Source: Rhizophagus irregularis
Taxonomy: Eukaryota > Glomeromycota > Glomeromycetes > Glomerales > Glomeraceae
Direction: 5' to 3'
DNA: 64,000 nt
NCBI RefSeq assembly: GCF_026210795.1
Contig: NC_089455.1
Span: 2,790,001-2,854,000, forward strand
Below the pieces are notes generated by a model that had not been told where the DNA came from, made no database searches, and saw nothing but the letters and a program-made list of their open reading frames with translations. How positions within the stretch are numbered: the first letter of the stretch is position 1; the number at the start of each line of letters is the position of its first letter. Both the position numbers and the translations under genes were made by a program. Positions 34,638-45,700 of this stretch are shown here, one piece after another.

Positions 34638-36450
34638 ATGTCAACAAAAAATACTAAGAAAAAAACTGGAAAAAATGCAAAGAAAAAAACGAAAGTTTTC
34701 CATAATAGTTCAGAAAAAAAAGATGAAGCTTATCAAAAAACTGGAAATATATTATTTCAAATTTTATCAGGTACAGTCCGTCAAGGAATTGCATTTCTTA
34801 CATTAATTTAATATTATAATTAATCTTCGCTAGTTCAATCGACACCAATAGCTGATGATGTATCATCACAAGATACAGGAAATGTTGATGATAATGCTTC
34901 AGCTTCAACATCTTATACTGAAACTCATACTGGCCCTGATTACAATAATATTTTAACTTCAACACCCCATACCGAAGGACCATTCGTGTTGGTTGTTCCA
35001 GATGAAATTCTCAAGTCTTCAACATCCAATAATCCTACAAAAAGTATTAAAAGTGGCAAGCCAAAAAAAAATTGGGGTAGATCATTAATGCCCATTATTG
35101 GTAATAATTTAACAAGAAATCTTGAAAATTCTCCAACTAAACCTGATGATGATTTAAACCAAAAAACTTTCACACCTATCAGAGCACCCACACCTATCAG
35201 AGCTTCTACACCTATCACACTTATGCAAATTGATGACGAATATTGTAACTTCGAAGAACGTAACGAACGTTACCTTACAATCGAGAAATTCAACTATACT
35301 ATGAAATTATTAGACGAAAAAATCACTTCAATATATCGATTGTGCTGATGTATTAGTGAGCAACAACGATTAGATTCTCAAACGATACAGAGACTTATGG
35401 TGATCAACAAGCTTTCAGATGAATTTTGGAACGTAAGTTACTTTAATATATTTAGCAACTTTATTTGATCTCAAAATATTTAAAAATAACTGATTGTCTT
35501 TACAGTGCGCATATAAAAAGGTGTCCAAAGAACTTATTCTGAAGATCCTATTTCCCTCAGATACAGAGTACCATAAAGCTTTAGAGAAATACCTCGCTGA
35601 ACATGCCAGTCATTATATTGAAAATCTCGGAAGAAATATGTGGGTTTCCCTATTTGAATCAAAGTTATTACCAGAAGTACGTGAAATCATTAATAATAAT
35701 CAATAATAATAATAATAATAATATAATAATCCGAAATTATTTGATTATTAAGATAAAAAACAAATGCCAAAGCAAGCAAAATGATTTAGCAGCAAATATT
35801 CGAAATACTATATTTTCTAACTTCGGTGAGCAAAAGTTAGAATGTGTGGATAGCAGTGCGTCCTCTAAAAAAGTTGCCGAATGGAAAAAAAGTGCAAAAA
35901 CGCGAGAAGCATATTGAGAACTTTTCGAAAATCAAGGTATTCTCACGAAAATAACCTCTTTTGTTTTCAAATCATACGAAGGCAGTGAGCTTCCTCCAGA
36001 ACACTGGGTTTATGTACTCGCCATCTGCGATATTATCTTAAATTCCAGTAGCCCTGGGATTAAATGCAACGATAAGTTAGTTTTAAAGAGAGTTGATTTT
36101 CTTATGGTAATAATAACGTTCATCAGTACTTTGAAGTTAAAAATTTTAAAATAATTCGCAAATATTAATGTATAATCAATTATCAGCAATCGATCAAAAA
36201 TAAAGTTACTGTAACTCTGCGTTTGTTGCAGGAGTTAGCGGTGAAAGAAGATTCAGAACAAAGTTTAGAGATTTCGTCTATGATCAAAGAATCGAGCGAT
36301 GCTGATGATGGTAATAGTAGTAGTTACGAAAAATTAGTAAGTCAAAGTTATTATCTGGTATATAATGATTTTTACACTGCGTTAATTTATTTTACTAATC
36401 TAAATCAAAAAAATTTACAGCTCAAGAGTTTAGATTCGAAATTCTCTTAA
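34638..36450 (+). pseudogene. Decayed lineage-specific hypothetical, paralogue of the 1674-2932 gene
   Basis: ATG at 34638 with a very basic start (MSTKNTKKKTGKNAKKKTK), then exons 34851-35430 (Thr/Pro/Ser-rich linker), 35505-35678, 35753-36104, 36231-36336 and 36421-36450. Helical segments read YKKVSKELILKIL and WVYVLAICDIILNSSS; a shorter acidic segment precedes the C-terminal LKSLDSKFS. Two in-frame TGA codons (35346-35348 and 35915-35917) break it; elsewhere splice sites and frame are good, so decay is recent. The matching exon in the 1674 gene ends at the same point relative to the motif (LLPE / IASP before GTAAG or GTACG). Function unknown; the basic and acidic ends suggest a nuclear or nucleic-acid-associated protein. 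Confidence 0.6.
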
Positions 36451-36469
36451 CATTCGTCGAATTTCTTCA

Positions 36470-36858
36470 TATTACATTAATTTTCAGAATTCAGAAATTT
36501 GTATTTGAAATTCTTCAATTTTTTTTGAATATATTTTATTAAATAAATTACATATTAAATAAATTACTATATATAAAATTGGTTGTAATAATTGTGATGA
36601 TCAGTAAAATTAAATATATTTGAATTATTTCAAATATTTATTTTTTAAAAATCTTTGCAGAATTTCGTTATTTGTTTTTTTATAATCTTCACAGAATTTC
36701 ATTATTTATTTTTTAAAAATTTTCGCAGAATTTTGTTTCTTGAAATTTTGCACAGTTTTTGATGAATTTTTTTTCCAAAAACTGCCGACAGGATCACAGA
36801 TCTGCGCAAAAATGTCACCTGCAGATCTGTGCAGATCTGCACCCCAAAAAATTTTCCG
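36470..36858 (-). repeat. Inverted copy of the TTCTGCGAA repeat family
   Basis: Three units of about 55 bp with GCAGAATTTCGTTATT variants (36655-36760), followed by AGATCTGCGCAAAAATG and GCAGATCTGTGCAGATCTGC, then CCCCAAAAAATTTTCCG at 36842. It is the complement of the head at 30411 and it truncates the ATPase fragment. Confidence 0.6.
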
Positions 36859-37082
36859 ATGCAAAGGAATTAATCTCTGGAATTTCACTATGGGTTACTG
36901 CAGTGAATGAGATCTTCTTCTCTTCGAAAAAATCATGTACAACTGCCCACTTCGGCTCGTCAAGATATCTGCCAACTAAAAGTACTGCATCACATAATAT
37001 GTATCGATTGCCATTCTCCTTTGCTTTCTTGTCACCCATTAACAAGTTAATGATCATAGTTGTCTTATCTGAATCAGAACCA
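36858..37082 (-). pseudogene. P-loop ATPase fragment resembling virus-like (A32/Polinton) packaging ATPases
   Basis: The minus frame reads SGSDSDKTTMIINLLMGDKK, a degenerate Walker A loop (the usual GxSGSGKT has Asp at two Gly positions), then RYILCDAVLLVGRYLDEPKW, VHDFF and SFTAVTHSEIPEINSF. I recall this order in packaging-ATPase-like proteins of AM-fungal Maverick/Polinton elements; an unrelated AAA family is possible. The 3' side is cut by a repeat at 36858 and the 5' side by a MITE at 37083; about 100 bp of possible upstream coding (NEIQLDLYVYNLDEYV) lies beyond, around 37385-37480. Dead. Confidence 0.4.
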
Positions 37083-37355
37083 CTGGTAAAAAAATGATTT
37101 ATCCTACACATATCTTACACATATTGGATACTCAAAATGTAGAAAATCATACACAAATAATACACATATCATACACATATCGGGTACTAATATATATATC
37201 ATATATATATCAGGTACCTGATAGGTATACTATATATATAACAATTGAGCATGCGATATATGCGTATTATTTGGCAGATGATTTTCTACATTTTGATGCG
37301 ATATATATAAGATATGTGTAAGTTATGGTGTAGGATAGACCATTTTTTTACCAGT
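37083..37355. mobile_element. 273-bp palindromic MITE interrupting the ATPase fragment
   Basis: Ends ACTGGTAAAAAAATG-ATTTATCCTACAC and their near-complement (37328-37355), with an interior of ATATGTGTAAG/ATACACATATC words. It lies directly beside the Walker A codons. The target duplication is unclear. Confidence 0.75.
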
Positions 37356-37490
37356 AAACTTCTGCTACGACTAATCAAAAGAGCCATGATGAAGCAAACT
37401 CATTGCCTCGTCTTTCGAATCGCCACGTACTCGTCCAAATTGTATACATAGAGATCCAATTGAATTTCATTCTAACTTAGTTTAAATACG

Positions 37491-40476
37491 ATGTCGACAT
37501 CAACACCAATTCCAGTTTATACTCCTTCAGAACCTACTGGACTGCCTCCTGCACACTTGGCCAATAAAGAAGATGATAAAAAGTTAGTTGGAATACTTAA
37601 GCTCATGCAAATTTATTGACTACCAGAGGTCGTTTAACTGTTGATTTAGAAATACAGGAGGCAAATAATCAAATCAAACATATTATTAATATATTAATGC
37701 AACGCTGTGAAGCAAAACATGAAGAACTTGGTATTACAAAAGATTTGTTAGCTTTCACACAGTATAAGATAAATGCATTTGATGAAACGTTTACTAATTT
37801 AGAATGACAATTAGTTATTATACGTGCTGCCAATGATAATTTCATAGAAGAAAACCATAACCTGCAAAGAGATTATGATACTATAGTAGAACTTCGTCGA
37901 CGGGCTATAGGTGAACGTAATCAGGCACGATATGAACGTAATGTATTACAAGCAGATTATACTCAAGCAGTAAGAGATCGTAATGAGGCTCAAAATGCTG
38001 TGAATCGTGGTAATATCCTTCTAAATCATTGGCGGCTGAGGGCTACTCAGACTGGAGGACAACTTGTATTGGCTAATGCGCAACTTGGACAGGTTAATGC
38101 ACAGTTAGCACATGCTAATAATAGGGTATGTTTTGGGATTCAGACATTAGGACGGCTTAAAAATAGACTTTTCCAACAGATAGCTACTCTTAGAATTCAG
38201 GTACAATGATTTCGGATTAGACAATTGAATCCTCCTCCAATTCCTCCTAACAATCCACAAAATACGATATGACTGCCGTTGGTATAGCTGCTCCCATATT
38301 TCATGGTCGAGAGGATGAAGACCTTAAGGTATTAATACTGTTGGTATTGATCTATTGGATGATGCCGGTGCGCCTCCTGGTCAAGTGAGAGCAATGGAGG
38401 TTCTTCGTAGCTGTATGAAAGATGAAGCGGCAAGGTAGTTTGATGCTAAACTTACTGGAAAAAATTGGAAACTTTCGAGTATTCGGTTAGTAGCTGCTGT
38501 AAATGGTGGAGCTGGTGCTACTCGTCGAGCATTTAGAGCTTTGGCTATTCCTGAAGTTGCTAATGGAATATATATTGGTACTTACTTACCTGGATCTGAT
38601 GCTGCTACATATGCAGGGATTGCAGGTAATGCAGCAATAACTGTTGGAGATGCATTTTTCCCTTCACATGCTAATGTTGTTAGAACTAACTTTAAAGTTA
38701 AAAAGCAGTAGAGACGTGCAGGTGGACGTCCTACTAATCGTCCTGTTAATGGGTTGGAAAATCATGGAGGTCCATTTAATGCTGCTGTCCAGAATCAGCC
38801 TATAGTCTTACAGGGAATTCTCCTGGATCAAGCATTTATGCATATGCGCACAAATTTTCCAACCGTCGTGAAAGAAAGATTTCAGATACGATTTAGTAAT
38901 CTTTATCAGGAACAAGGTGAACTTATTCGATCTTTCTATAAACGAGTTGAGAAGGCTGGGGGTATTGTAGGATATGATCAAATCATGGTTTCTTACCAGT
39001 TTTATAGAGCACTTTTACCAGAAAACGTCATTGAAGCTTCTAGAGTTGAGGTGTGTCTCTTGATGTTTTACTTGATAAATTAAGTGATCTTAAAAGATGA
39101 AAGGGTGAAATGTTCTATGGATTACAAAGATGTCAAGGCATTGAAAAGGCCAAAAATGATGAATTGGCTGGCTATATTCATCCTATGACTCCACATGAAG
39201 GTGCTGTAGTACAAAGGTCAACAGATGTTATTACTCAAGAATGATTATAAGAAATGCTTAAGGCTCAGGCTGAGGAACTTACTAAGAATTTCCAGGCACA
39301 GTTTAAACAATTACAAGCATCTAAGCCAGTTCGTAAGCCACTAGTCTATAGACAACAGATTAAACCTGTTCGACCAAAGCTACGGCTACACGTTGTCCAA
39401 CAAGAAGATGATGATTATCCTGATCCCGATTGGGATAACTCATTACCTGATGTTGGTGATGATCCTGATGCTTCTGCTTGGACTTTGGATGATCATCAAA
39501 ATGCTATTGATCTTATTATAGGATATAAACGTGAGATGTCTAAAATACTTACAAATTAACTTCAGAAGGCTAAAGATAGACGTGATGATTGGGAATTAGC
39601 CTGAGCAATGAGAAACCTTGATCTTAATGATGATGCTATAGACATTGATACTGCGAGTTTTGGTGAAAAAGTAGAATTGAGAGAAAAAGATGGTGATGTC
39701 TATATGGTTCGTGTTGGGTCAAAAAAAAAGTAGGTTCGAGTATCTCAAAACTTCTTAAGTCATCCCCAAATAAGACAGCAGTTAGCTCTCCTAGTGTGCC
39801 CTTAAGGGGCAAAGCAACCCCTGTTAAGATTCCTGTGAAAGTTACTGATAGTAAGTTTACACCTACAAAAGCTGTTACTAAGAATGACTTATTAAGCCTG
39901 TTAAGGTCTGCAGACTTTAGGAAATTACTCTGTGAAATTCTTCAGGAGGAGATGATATCTGCTAGAAAAGTTACAGAGATTCCAGAAGTTCAGGATTTGG
40001 CTGAAGAGGAACAAGAAGAGGATATCAGGGAAGATGATCCTATGAATATTGACATAGCTCATTTGGAGAATACTAAAGATCTTTTAGCACTGGATGGAGA
40101 GGTTAATGGGATAGCAATTCAGTGTTTAGCAGACACTTGTGCTAATGCATCTTTTATTCAGAAAGAAGCTGCTAAGGAATTAGGGTTGAATATCGACAAG
40201 AATATTACACACAACATATCTGGTGCTCCAGAAACAGGTAAAACATTCGGCATGGTAAAAGAAGTTTCAATCAAACTCACTCCTGAATGTATTATCACTG
40301 AGGACCTTGCAGTCTTAAGTGATTACAAGCATAGGGAAATTGGATTGAGCCAGATGTGTTTGAAATATTACAACTATAATGTCCATGAATCATGTAAACA
40401 TGTTGCCCTTACCTGTGATGGGAAGAATGTTTTTATTTTGATAGTTCCTGATGCTAATCGAAAGGATAAAAAATAA
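37491..40476 (+). pseudogene. Retroelement-like gag-protease gene, many stops
   Basis: ATG at 37491 (MSTSTPIPVYTPSEPTG). A long coiled coil follows (LQRDYDTIVELRRRA, QARYERNVLQADYTQ), then a gag-like region with FHGREDEDL, ENHGGPFNAAVQNQP and LIRSFYKRVEKAGGIVGYDQ, an acidic linker DDDYPDPDWDNSLPDVGDD, and an aspartic-protease domain, AIQCLADTCANASFIQKEA, ending at 40476. The protease has Asp-Thr-Cys where retropepsins have Asp-Thr-Gly (40132-40140). At least eight in-frame stops (for example 37617, 37805, 38207, 38436, 38709) and several shifts break the gag half; the protease half (39796-40476) is open. No reverse transcriptase, RNase H or LTR was found. The facing integrase gene ends 25 bp away. 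Confidence 0.6.
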
Positions 40477-40500
40477 GAACCTTTAATTCCTCTATTTTTT

Positions 40501-41592
40501 TTATTCCCAAAATTTGCGAATTAAGTCAGGGACATCCTTCTCCAACCGGTCAGCAGGTTCCCAAATGGCTTCTGTATCTGGGTATCACTCCCACTTAACT
40601 AGGTACTGGTCTTGACCTTTTTTAATGTGATGCCAAAGTATCTGCTCAGGAACAAATCTTTCAGGTTGTTCTCTTATCACAGAGTCGGGTGGAGGACGTT
40701 CATTTTCTGGAACAATTTGCAGCTCTTTTCAAGTGTATGCACATCTGGTTACATCTAATCATCCATGTGGTCCATCAAGAAGGTATGTAGGAGGCTGTTC
40801 GGGTGAGAGTATCATTTTTTTGATTACACGAATGTTTGGGTTCCATCTTATGTCTCCTGTACAGAATTTTCTGTGAAGTTTGTTACCAAGTACAGAAATA
40901 GGTTCATCTAACTTAATTCTGACATATGTTTCTTCAGAGAGGAGGTCTGTCTTTTTTGACACTTTGGGTGACCCTGTTGGAATGTCTGGAGGATTTCTTT
41001 GCCAGAGTTTATCTACTTTACTAACTACATCATGGAAATCTTCTGACCATTCCACAGATGTCACCCCAGTTTTCAACTCCTGTGCCACCATTCGTTTGAG
41101 AAGGGATTCTTGAATAGCTTGAATAGCTCTTTTAGCATATGATTGCTGTTTGTGTCTTCCTGACTCTCCAAACCTCATCATCACCCCTAGGCTGTTCAGG
41201 AAAAAATCATGTACCTGGTTGTTAGTGAATTTTGATCCAAAGTCTGTTTCTAGTCGATGTGTAGAAGGCTTGATACAATTTTTTCTGTAGATTTTAACAA
41301 ATCCATTGAGAACTCTATTTGCATTCTTATCCTTTAGGGGTTCTGCATCGACTCTCTTTCCTGCAACTTCTACTACTACAAGAAAATAATGGAATCCTTT
41401 GGGGTCAACTAGCATCTCTGCGAGATCTGCCTGATACGTCACATTTGGTTTCCATACAACTACTCGTGGACGCTCTGATGACTTCTCCTTTAGGGGCTTT
41501 TTGTATAAGTTGTAATGCTCTTCACCTTTTAGAATTCGTGCTGATACTCCGGAGAGATTGTAGTACTTATAGTAATTCTTTAAGTGTGACAT
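40501..41592 (-). pseudogene. Retroviral-type (rve) integrase with chromodomain, inactivated
   Basis: Start at 41592 (MSHLKNYYKYYN), stop TAA at 40501. Integrase core: TYQADLAEM (first Asp), then ETDFGSKFTNNQVHDFF (second Asp), then GRHKQQSYAKRAIQAI. The third catalytic residue, a Glu 35-36 residues after the second Asp in this family, is Lys here (SYAKR). The C-terminus is a chromodomain: DQYLVKWE, stop, YPDTEAIWEP. Chromodomain integrases are found in Ty3 elements and Mavericks and guide insertion to marked chromatin. Three in-frame TGA codons lie in the last quarter, two probably from Trp and one from Gly. It is head-to-head with the zinc-ribbon gene (44 bp between starts) and convergent with the gag-protease gene. 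Confidence 0.7.
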
Positions 41593-41636
41593 ATTACAAC
41601 AAATTAAAGGAAAGATTTCAGACTTCAAATCTCAAG

Positions 41637-41954
41637 ATGACACGATTTTACTGTCTAAAGTGTAAAAAGGAAACTGAGACTGCTAGTTAAATACAAGATA
41701 TGACCACAAATAGGCGTTATCGACTACATGGTGATTGTATAGTTTGTGGAATGCATAAGAATACTTTTACTATGGTAGACTGGGTGATTAAAAAGAAGTC
41801 TAAGGAGAAGAAGAAAGAAACTGCTGCCAAAAGGCAGCAGACAGCTTACAATCGACAATGCAAACTTAGACAGAAAATTTTAGATGCTGATGACATGTGC
41901 AAGCAGTGTATTGATAAATGTCTTAAGGAGGCAAAAAAAAGGAAGACGAATTAG
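41637..41954 (+). pseudogene. Zinc-ribbon protein, DUF5679-like, one in-frame TAA
   Basis: ATG at 41637: FYCLKCKKETETAS, then TAA, then MTTNRRYRLHGDCIVCGMHK, followed by a Lys-rich tail with DDMCKQCIDKCLKEAKKRK. The CxxC pairs and the NRRYRLxGxCxxCG pattern match the DUF5679 zinc ribbon that I know from large DNA viruses, phages and Polinton-like elements. Only 44 bp separate it from the opposite-strand integrase, the compact divergent layout expected of one element. Confidence 0.55.
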
Positions 41955-42472
41955 TACTGTCTTCTAAATTTATCTGAATATGCTCTATTCCTAATACTTA
42001 TTGTTCAATTACTTATTTTTTCTGACAGGGGCTGGACGGGATTAGTCTTACTGGCTTTATAGACCTTCTAAGAGCTTACCTGTTAATCTACCTGGTTTGC
42101 TATCTCATCAGCTTATACAGATGATCGGACGGAATCCTGTACATGTGGAAGATGTTCCGGATGTGGAGAATCTGGGGGGTAAAATCAAAACTTTTTCTGG
42201 GGAAATGTCCTTTCCTGATATTTTTAAAATATCTTCCACATCCTCCACATCTTCCACACTCTTCTGATTCCCTCTTATTTTCCTTTCTTTTCCCTTATTT
42301 TATCCTTTTTTAGCATATATTTTTGTGGAGGATCTATGTGGAGAATTGTGAAGGATATATGGGGGATGCCTGAGCCCCATAGAGGCCATATAGATACTGC
42401 AAGGCCGTGAGGCTGAGATGGGTGGAACCTGCAATATACACATTCAGCCTGACAACACATGAGATAAATCGT
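41955..42472. other. G+C-richer spacer with inverted repeat, 5' flank of the micro-exon gene
   Basis: TGTGGAAGATGTTCCGGATG (42144) faces ATCCTCCACATCTTCCACA (42238-42256), a stem of about 20 bp. Coding-like frame LPVNLPGLLSHQLIQMIGRN lies at 42080-42140, perhaps the tail of the mobile element to the left. The last 150 bp lead to the ATG at 42473 and could hold its promoter. Confidence 0.4.
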
Positions 42473-42761
42473 ATGGCAAGAAAAATTATTTTATTTTTTG
42501 TATTGATTAACGGTGAGGGTTTTTTTTTAGTTATTTACTTTTAACAAGACAATGAAACGGCTACTAATGTTTCATTTTCTTCCTTTTTTTAGATGGTTTG
42601 CTCTTCAGGTTCTGATACATTATTGGAAAAAGGTAAGCTATTTTTTTTTTCATTATTTGTTTAACGAAATGAGCAAAACGATCACTAATGTTTTCTTTAC
42701 TGTATTCTTTAGACAGCCAATTCTTTGGAGTATTCAGACATATGGAAAACTTGTTAAGGGG
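42473..42761 (+). other. 5' exons of the micro-exon gene before the insertion
   Basis: Donors GTGAGG (42513), GTAAGC (42633) and GTGAGA (42762); acceptors TTTTTTTAG (42592) and TTCTTTAG (42712). Intron 1 contains AATGAAAC-GGCTACTAAT-GTTTCATT (42551-42576), an 8-bp stem that presents CTACTAAT in its loop. The intron after 42761 took the MULE-type MITE at its ninth base. Confidence 0.6.
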
Positions 42762-45700
42762 GTGAGAATAAGGTTGCTTGTTTAAACCTCTTCAAAATCC
42801 TACGATTAGTTTCGTCAAAATTTTACTATAGATTTATTATAGTTTTGGCAGACCCTATAAAAAATATGTATACGGTTTTTATACTGTATGTATATACGTA
42901 TTTTTGATACAGTTTGCATTTTTACATACGGCATATCAGTATAATGTATACTGTTCGCAAAATGTACTTAGTAAAAAATACAATAAAGTATACGGTAAAC
43001 ATACTGTGTGATACGGTATATTAAATTCATACGTCTATAACGTATATCATTTTTACTGTATATCAGTATTTTATATACAGTTCACAAAAATATTGTAAAT
43101 AAAGGATACGGTATATGTATTATTCTACAGTACAGTCAACTCTCTTTATAGTCACGCATTTGGAACAGTCCATATTTGGTGATTATAAAGAGATGTAACT
43201 ATATAAAAAATTTCTTATATTTGTATATCATAATTCCAGCCAAAAATTAACATAATTTTAGCCAGAATTATACTTAAAACTTTATTGTATCGTAACTTCA
43301 CCAATATTAATCGTAGAGAGATGATCTTACCGCCATTCGATTCGTCTTGATGAGACGGTTCTAATGGTATAAAATACGTCGAAATCCAATCACTAGATTA
43401 ATTTCCGAAATTAAAAAATATTAATGGTTTTTGTGTAATAACTCTGCCAATATTGATCCTAGAAAGACGATCTTACTACCATTCGATTCGTCTTGATGAG
43501 ACGAATCTAATCGTATAAGATACATCGAAATCCAATTACTAGATCAATTTCCGAAATTAAAAAATATTGAATGGTTTTTAAGTAATAACTCCGTCAATAT
43601 TGATCACAGAGATATGAGCTTACCACTATTCGATTCGTCTCGATGAGGCGATTCCAACGAGCTATAAATCGTCTTTTTACAATCACTAGGTACCGAGAAA
43701 TCTAGCAAAATGTTAAATGGTGCAGTAAACGTAAATCAAGAAATATTATAATGACGATGTTTAACATTTTGTTGAATAACTCGTCAGCCAGTAATCGGAA
43801 AAGGACAAAACTACCACCATTCGATTCGCCTCAGTGAGATGATTCTAACAAGCTATGATACATCTTTATACGATTATTAGATGCCAAGTTAGTATTTAAT
43901 ATATTTTTTATATAACTGTGATTATAAACGGTTCTTTTTAATATAAGATTTTTGAGGATAGGTGTGATAGTGACTATAGATAGATTGTGACTATATAGGA
44001 TAGATTTTAATAATAAAGTGTTTTGAACATTCAACTGGTGTGACTATATAGTAGAATGTGACTATAATGGGAGTGACTATAGAGGGAGTTGACTGTATAT
44101 TAAAATTCATACGTTTATAACGTATTTTCTACAGATATACACAGGTCAAATAAATAAAAATCAGATTTTTGCCCTTTTTAATATGGCTGTCTGATTTTTT
44201 GGCAATTTTAATATAATATTTCCGATTTTAATAAATATTTTTGATTTTAATATAATATTTCTGATTTTTAACATGAAATTGCCGATTTTTGGTTATTTGT
44301 AATAAGATTTTTCGATTTTAATATATAACATGTGATTATGTATTACAGTTTAATATTTATTTATTAACTTGGATTTTTTTTTATTTCAGTTATAATTATT
44401 TTTTTGCCTTAAAAACTTTACTAAAATACTTTTTAAATACTTTATAAAATAGAATTAAAATATTTTTTTTCTTAAATATAAATACATTTAAATTAAATAA
44501 CTCATAATTTAAAATATAAACAAATATTATATTTTTTTACATATATTTCAAAGTATGGTTTGAGCATTTTGGCTGAAATAAAGCTTATTCTTTTAATTAA
44601 AAGTAGTTTAGTAAGTTTAAAACTGTTAAGATCATAAAAGTACAGTTAATATTTTTGGAATTATTTACATTTTTTATATTATACAGTAGTATTAAGTTAC
44701 AAATTTTTTTACCTTCAGAGCGTATTTTGAGATCTTTAACCAAAGTAAATCAACTTCTTATATTAATTGTAAGTTGTTCGGCAGGTTAAAATCTACTTGG
44801 ATATTAATTTTCACGAAGGTACAGTTAATACTTGATGAGTTATTTACAATTATCACAACAGTACTCATTCACGACTTTTATTTTTTTATTTTGTCACTTC
44901 AGAGCGTATTTTGAGCACTTTATCCAAAGTAAACCAACTTCTTATATTAATTGAAAGTTATTTAGCATGTCAAAATCTACTTGAATATTAATTTTTACGA
45001 AGGTACAGTTAATACTTGATGAGTTATTTACGATTTTCACAATGGTACTCATTTACGAATTTTATTTTTTTCCGTTTTGTCACTTCAGAGCGTATTTTGA
45101 GCACTTTAGTCAAAGTAAATCGACTTCTTTTATTAATTGAAAGCTGTTTAGCATGTCAAAATCTACTTGGATATTAATTTTTACGAAGGTACAGTTAATA
45201 CTTGATGAGTTATTCACGATTTTCACAACAGTACTCATTTACAAATTTTATTTTTTTCCGTTTTGTCACTTCAGAGCGTATTTTGAGCACTTTAGTCAAA
45301 GTAAATTGACTTCTTTTATTAATTGAAAGTTGTTCAGCAGGTCAAAAACTACTTGGATATTAATTTTTACGAAGGTACAGTTAATACTTGATGAGTTATT
45401 CACGATTTTCACAATGGTACTCATTTACGAATTTTATTTTTTCCATTTTGTTACTTCAGAGCGTATTTTAAGCACTTTAGCCAAAGTAAATCGACTTCTT
45501 TTATTAATTAAAAATTGTTCAGCAGCTTAGAATCTACTTGAATATTTATTTTAATGAAGGCACAGTTAATATTTGTGAAGTTATTAATTTTTTATAATTG
45601 TGCGTATTACATTAAATTACAAGTAAATTTATATTCTTAATGTATTTTGTTTAAAATTTAATTATTTAAGATTAGTTTTTTATTTAATATTGCTTAATAA

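Noticed and set aside
34638-36450. Reading the in-frame TGA codons as selenocysteine or as tryptophan in a variant code
   Set aside because: TAG and TAA stops and frameshifts also occur in neighbouring dead genes, and intact genes here use TGA and TAA as normal ends.
37491-40476. A complete LTR retrotransposon
   Set aside because: No reverse transcriptase, RNase H, primer-binding site or long direct repeats could be found on either side.
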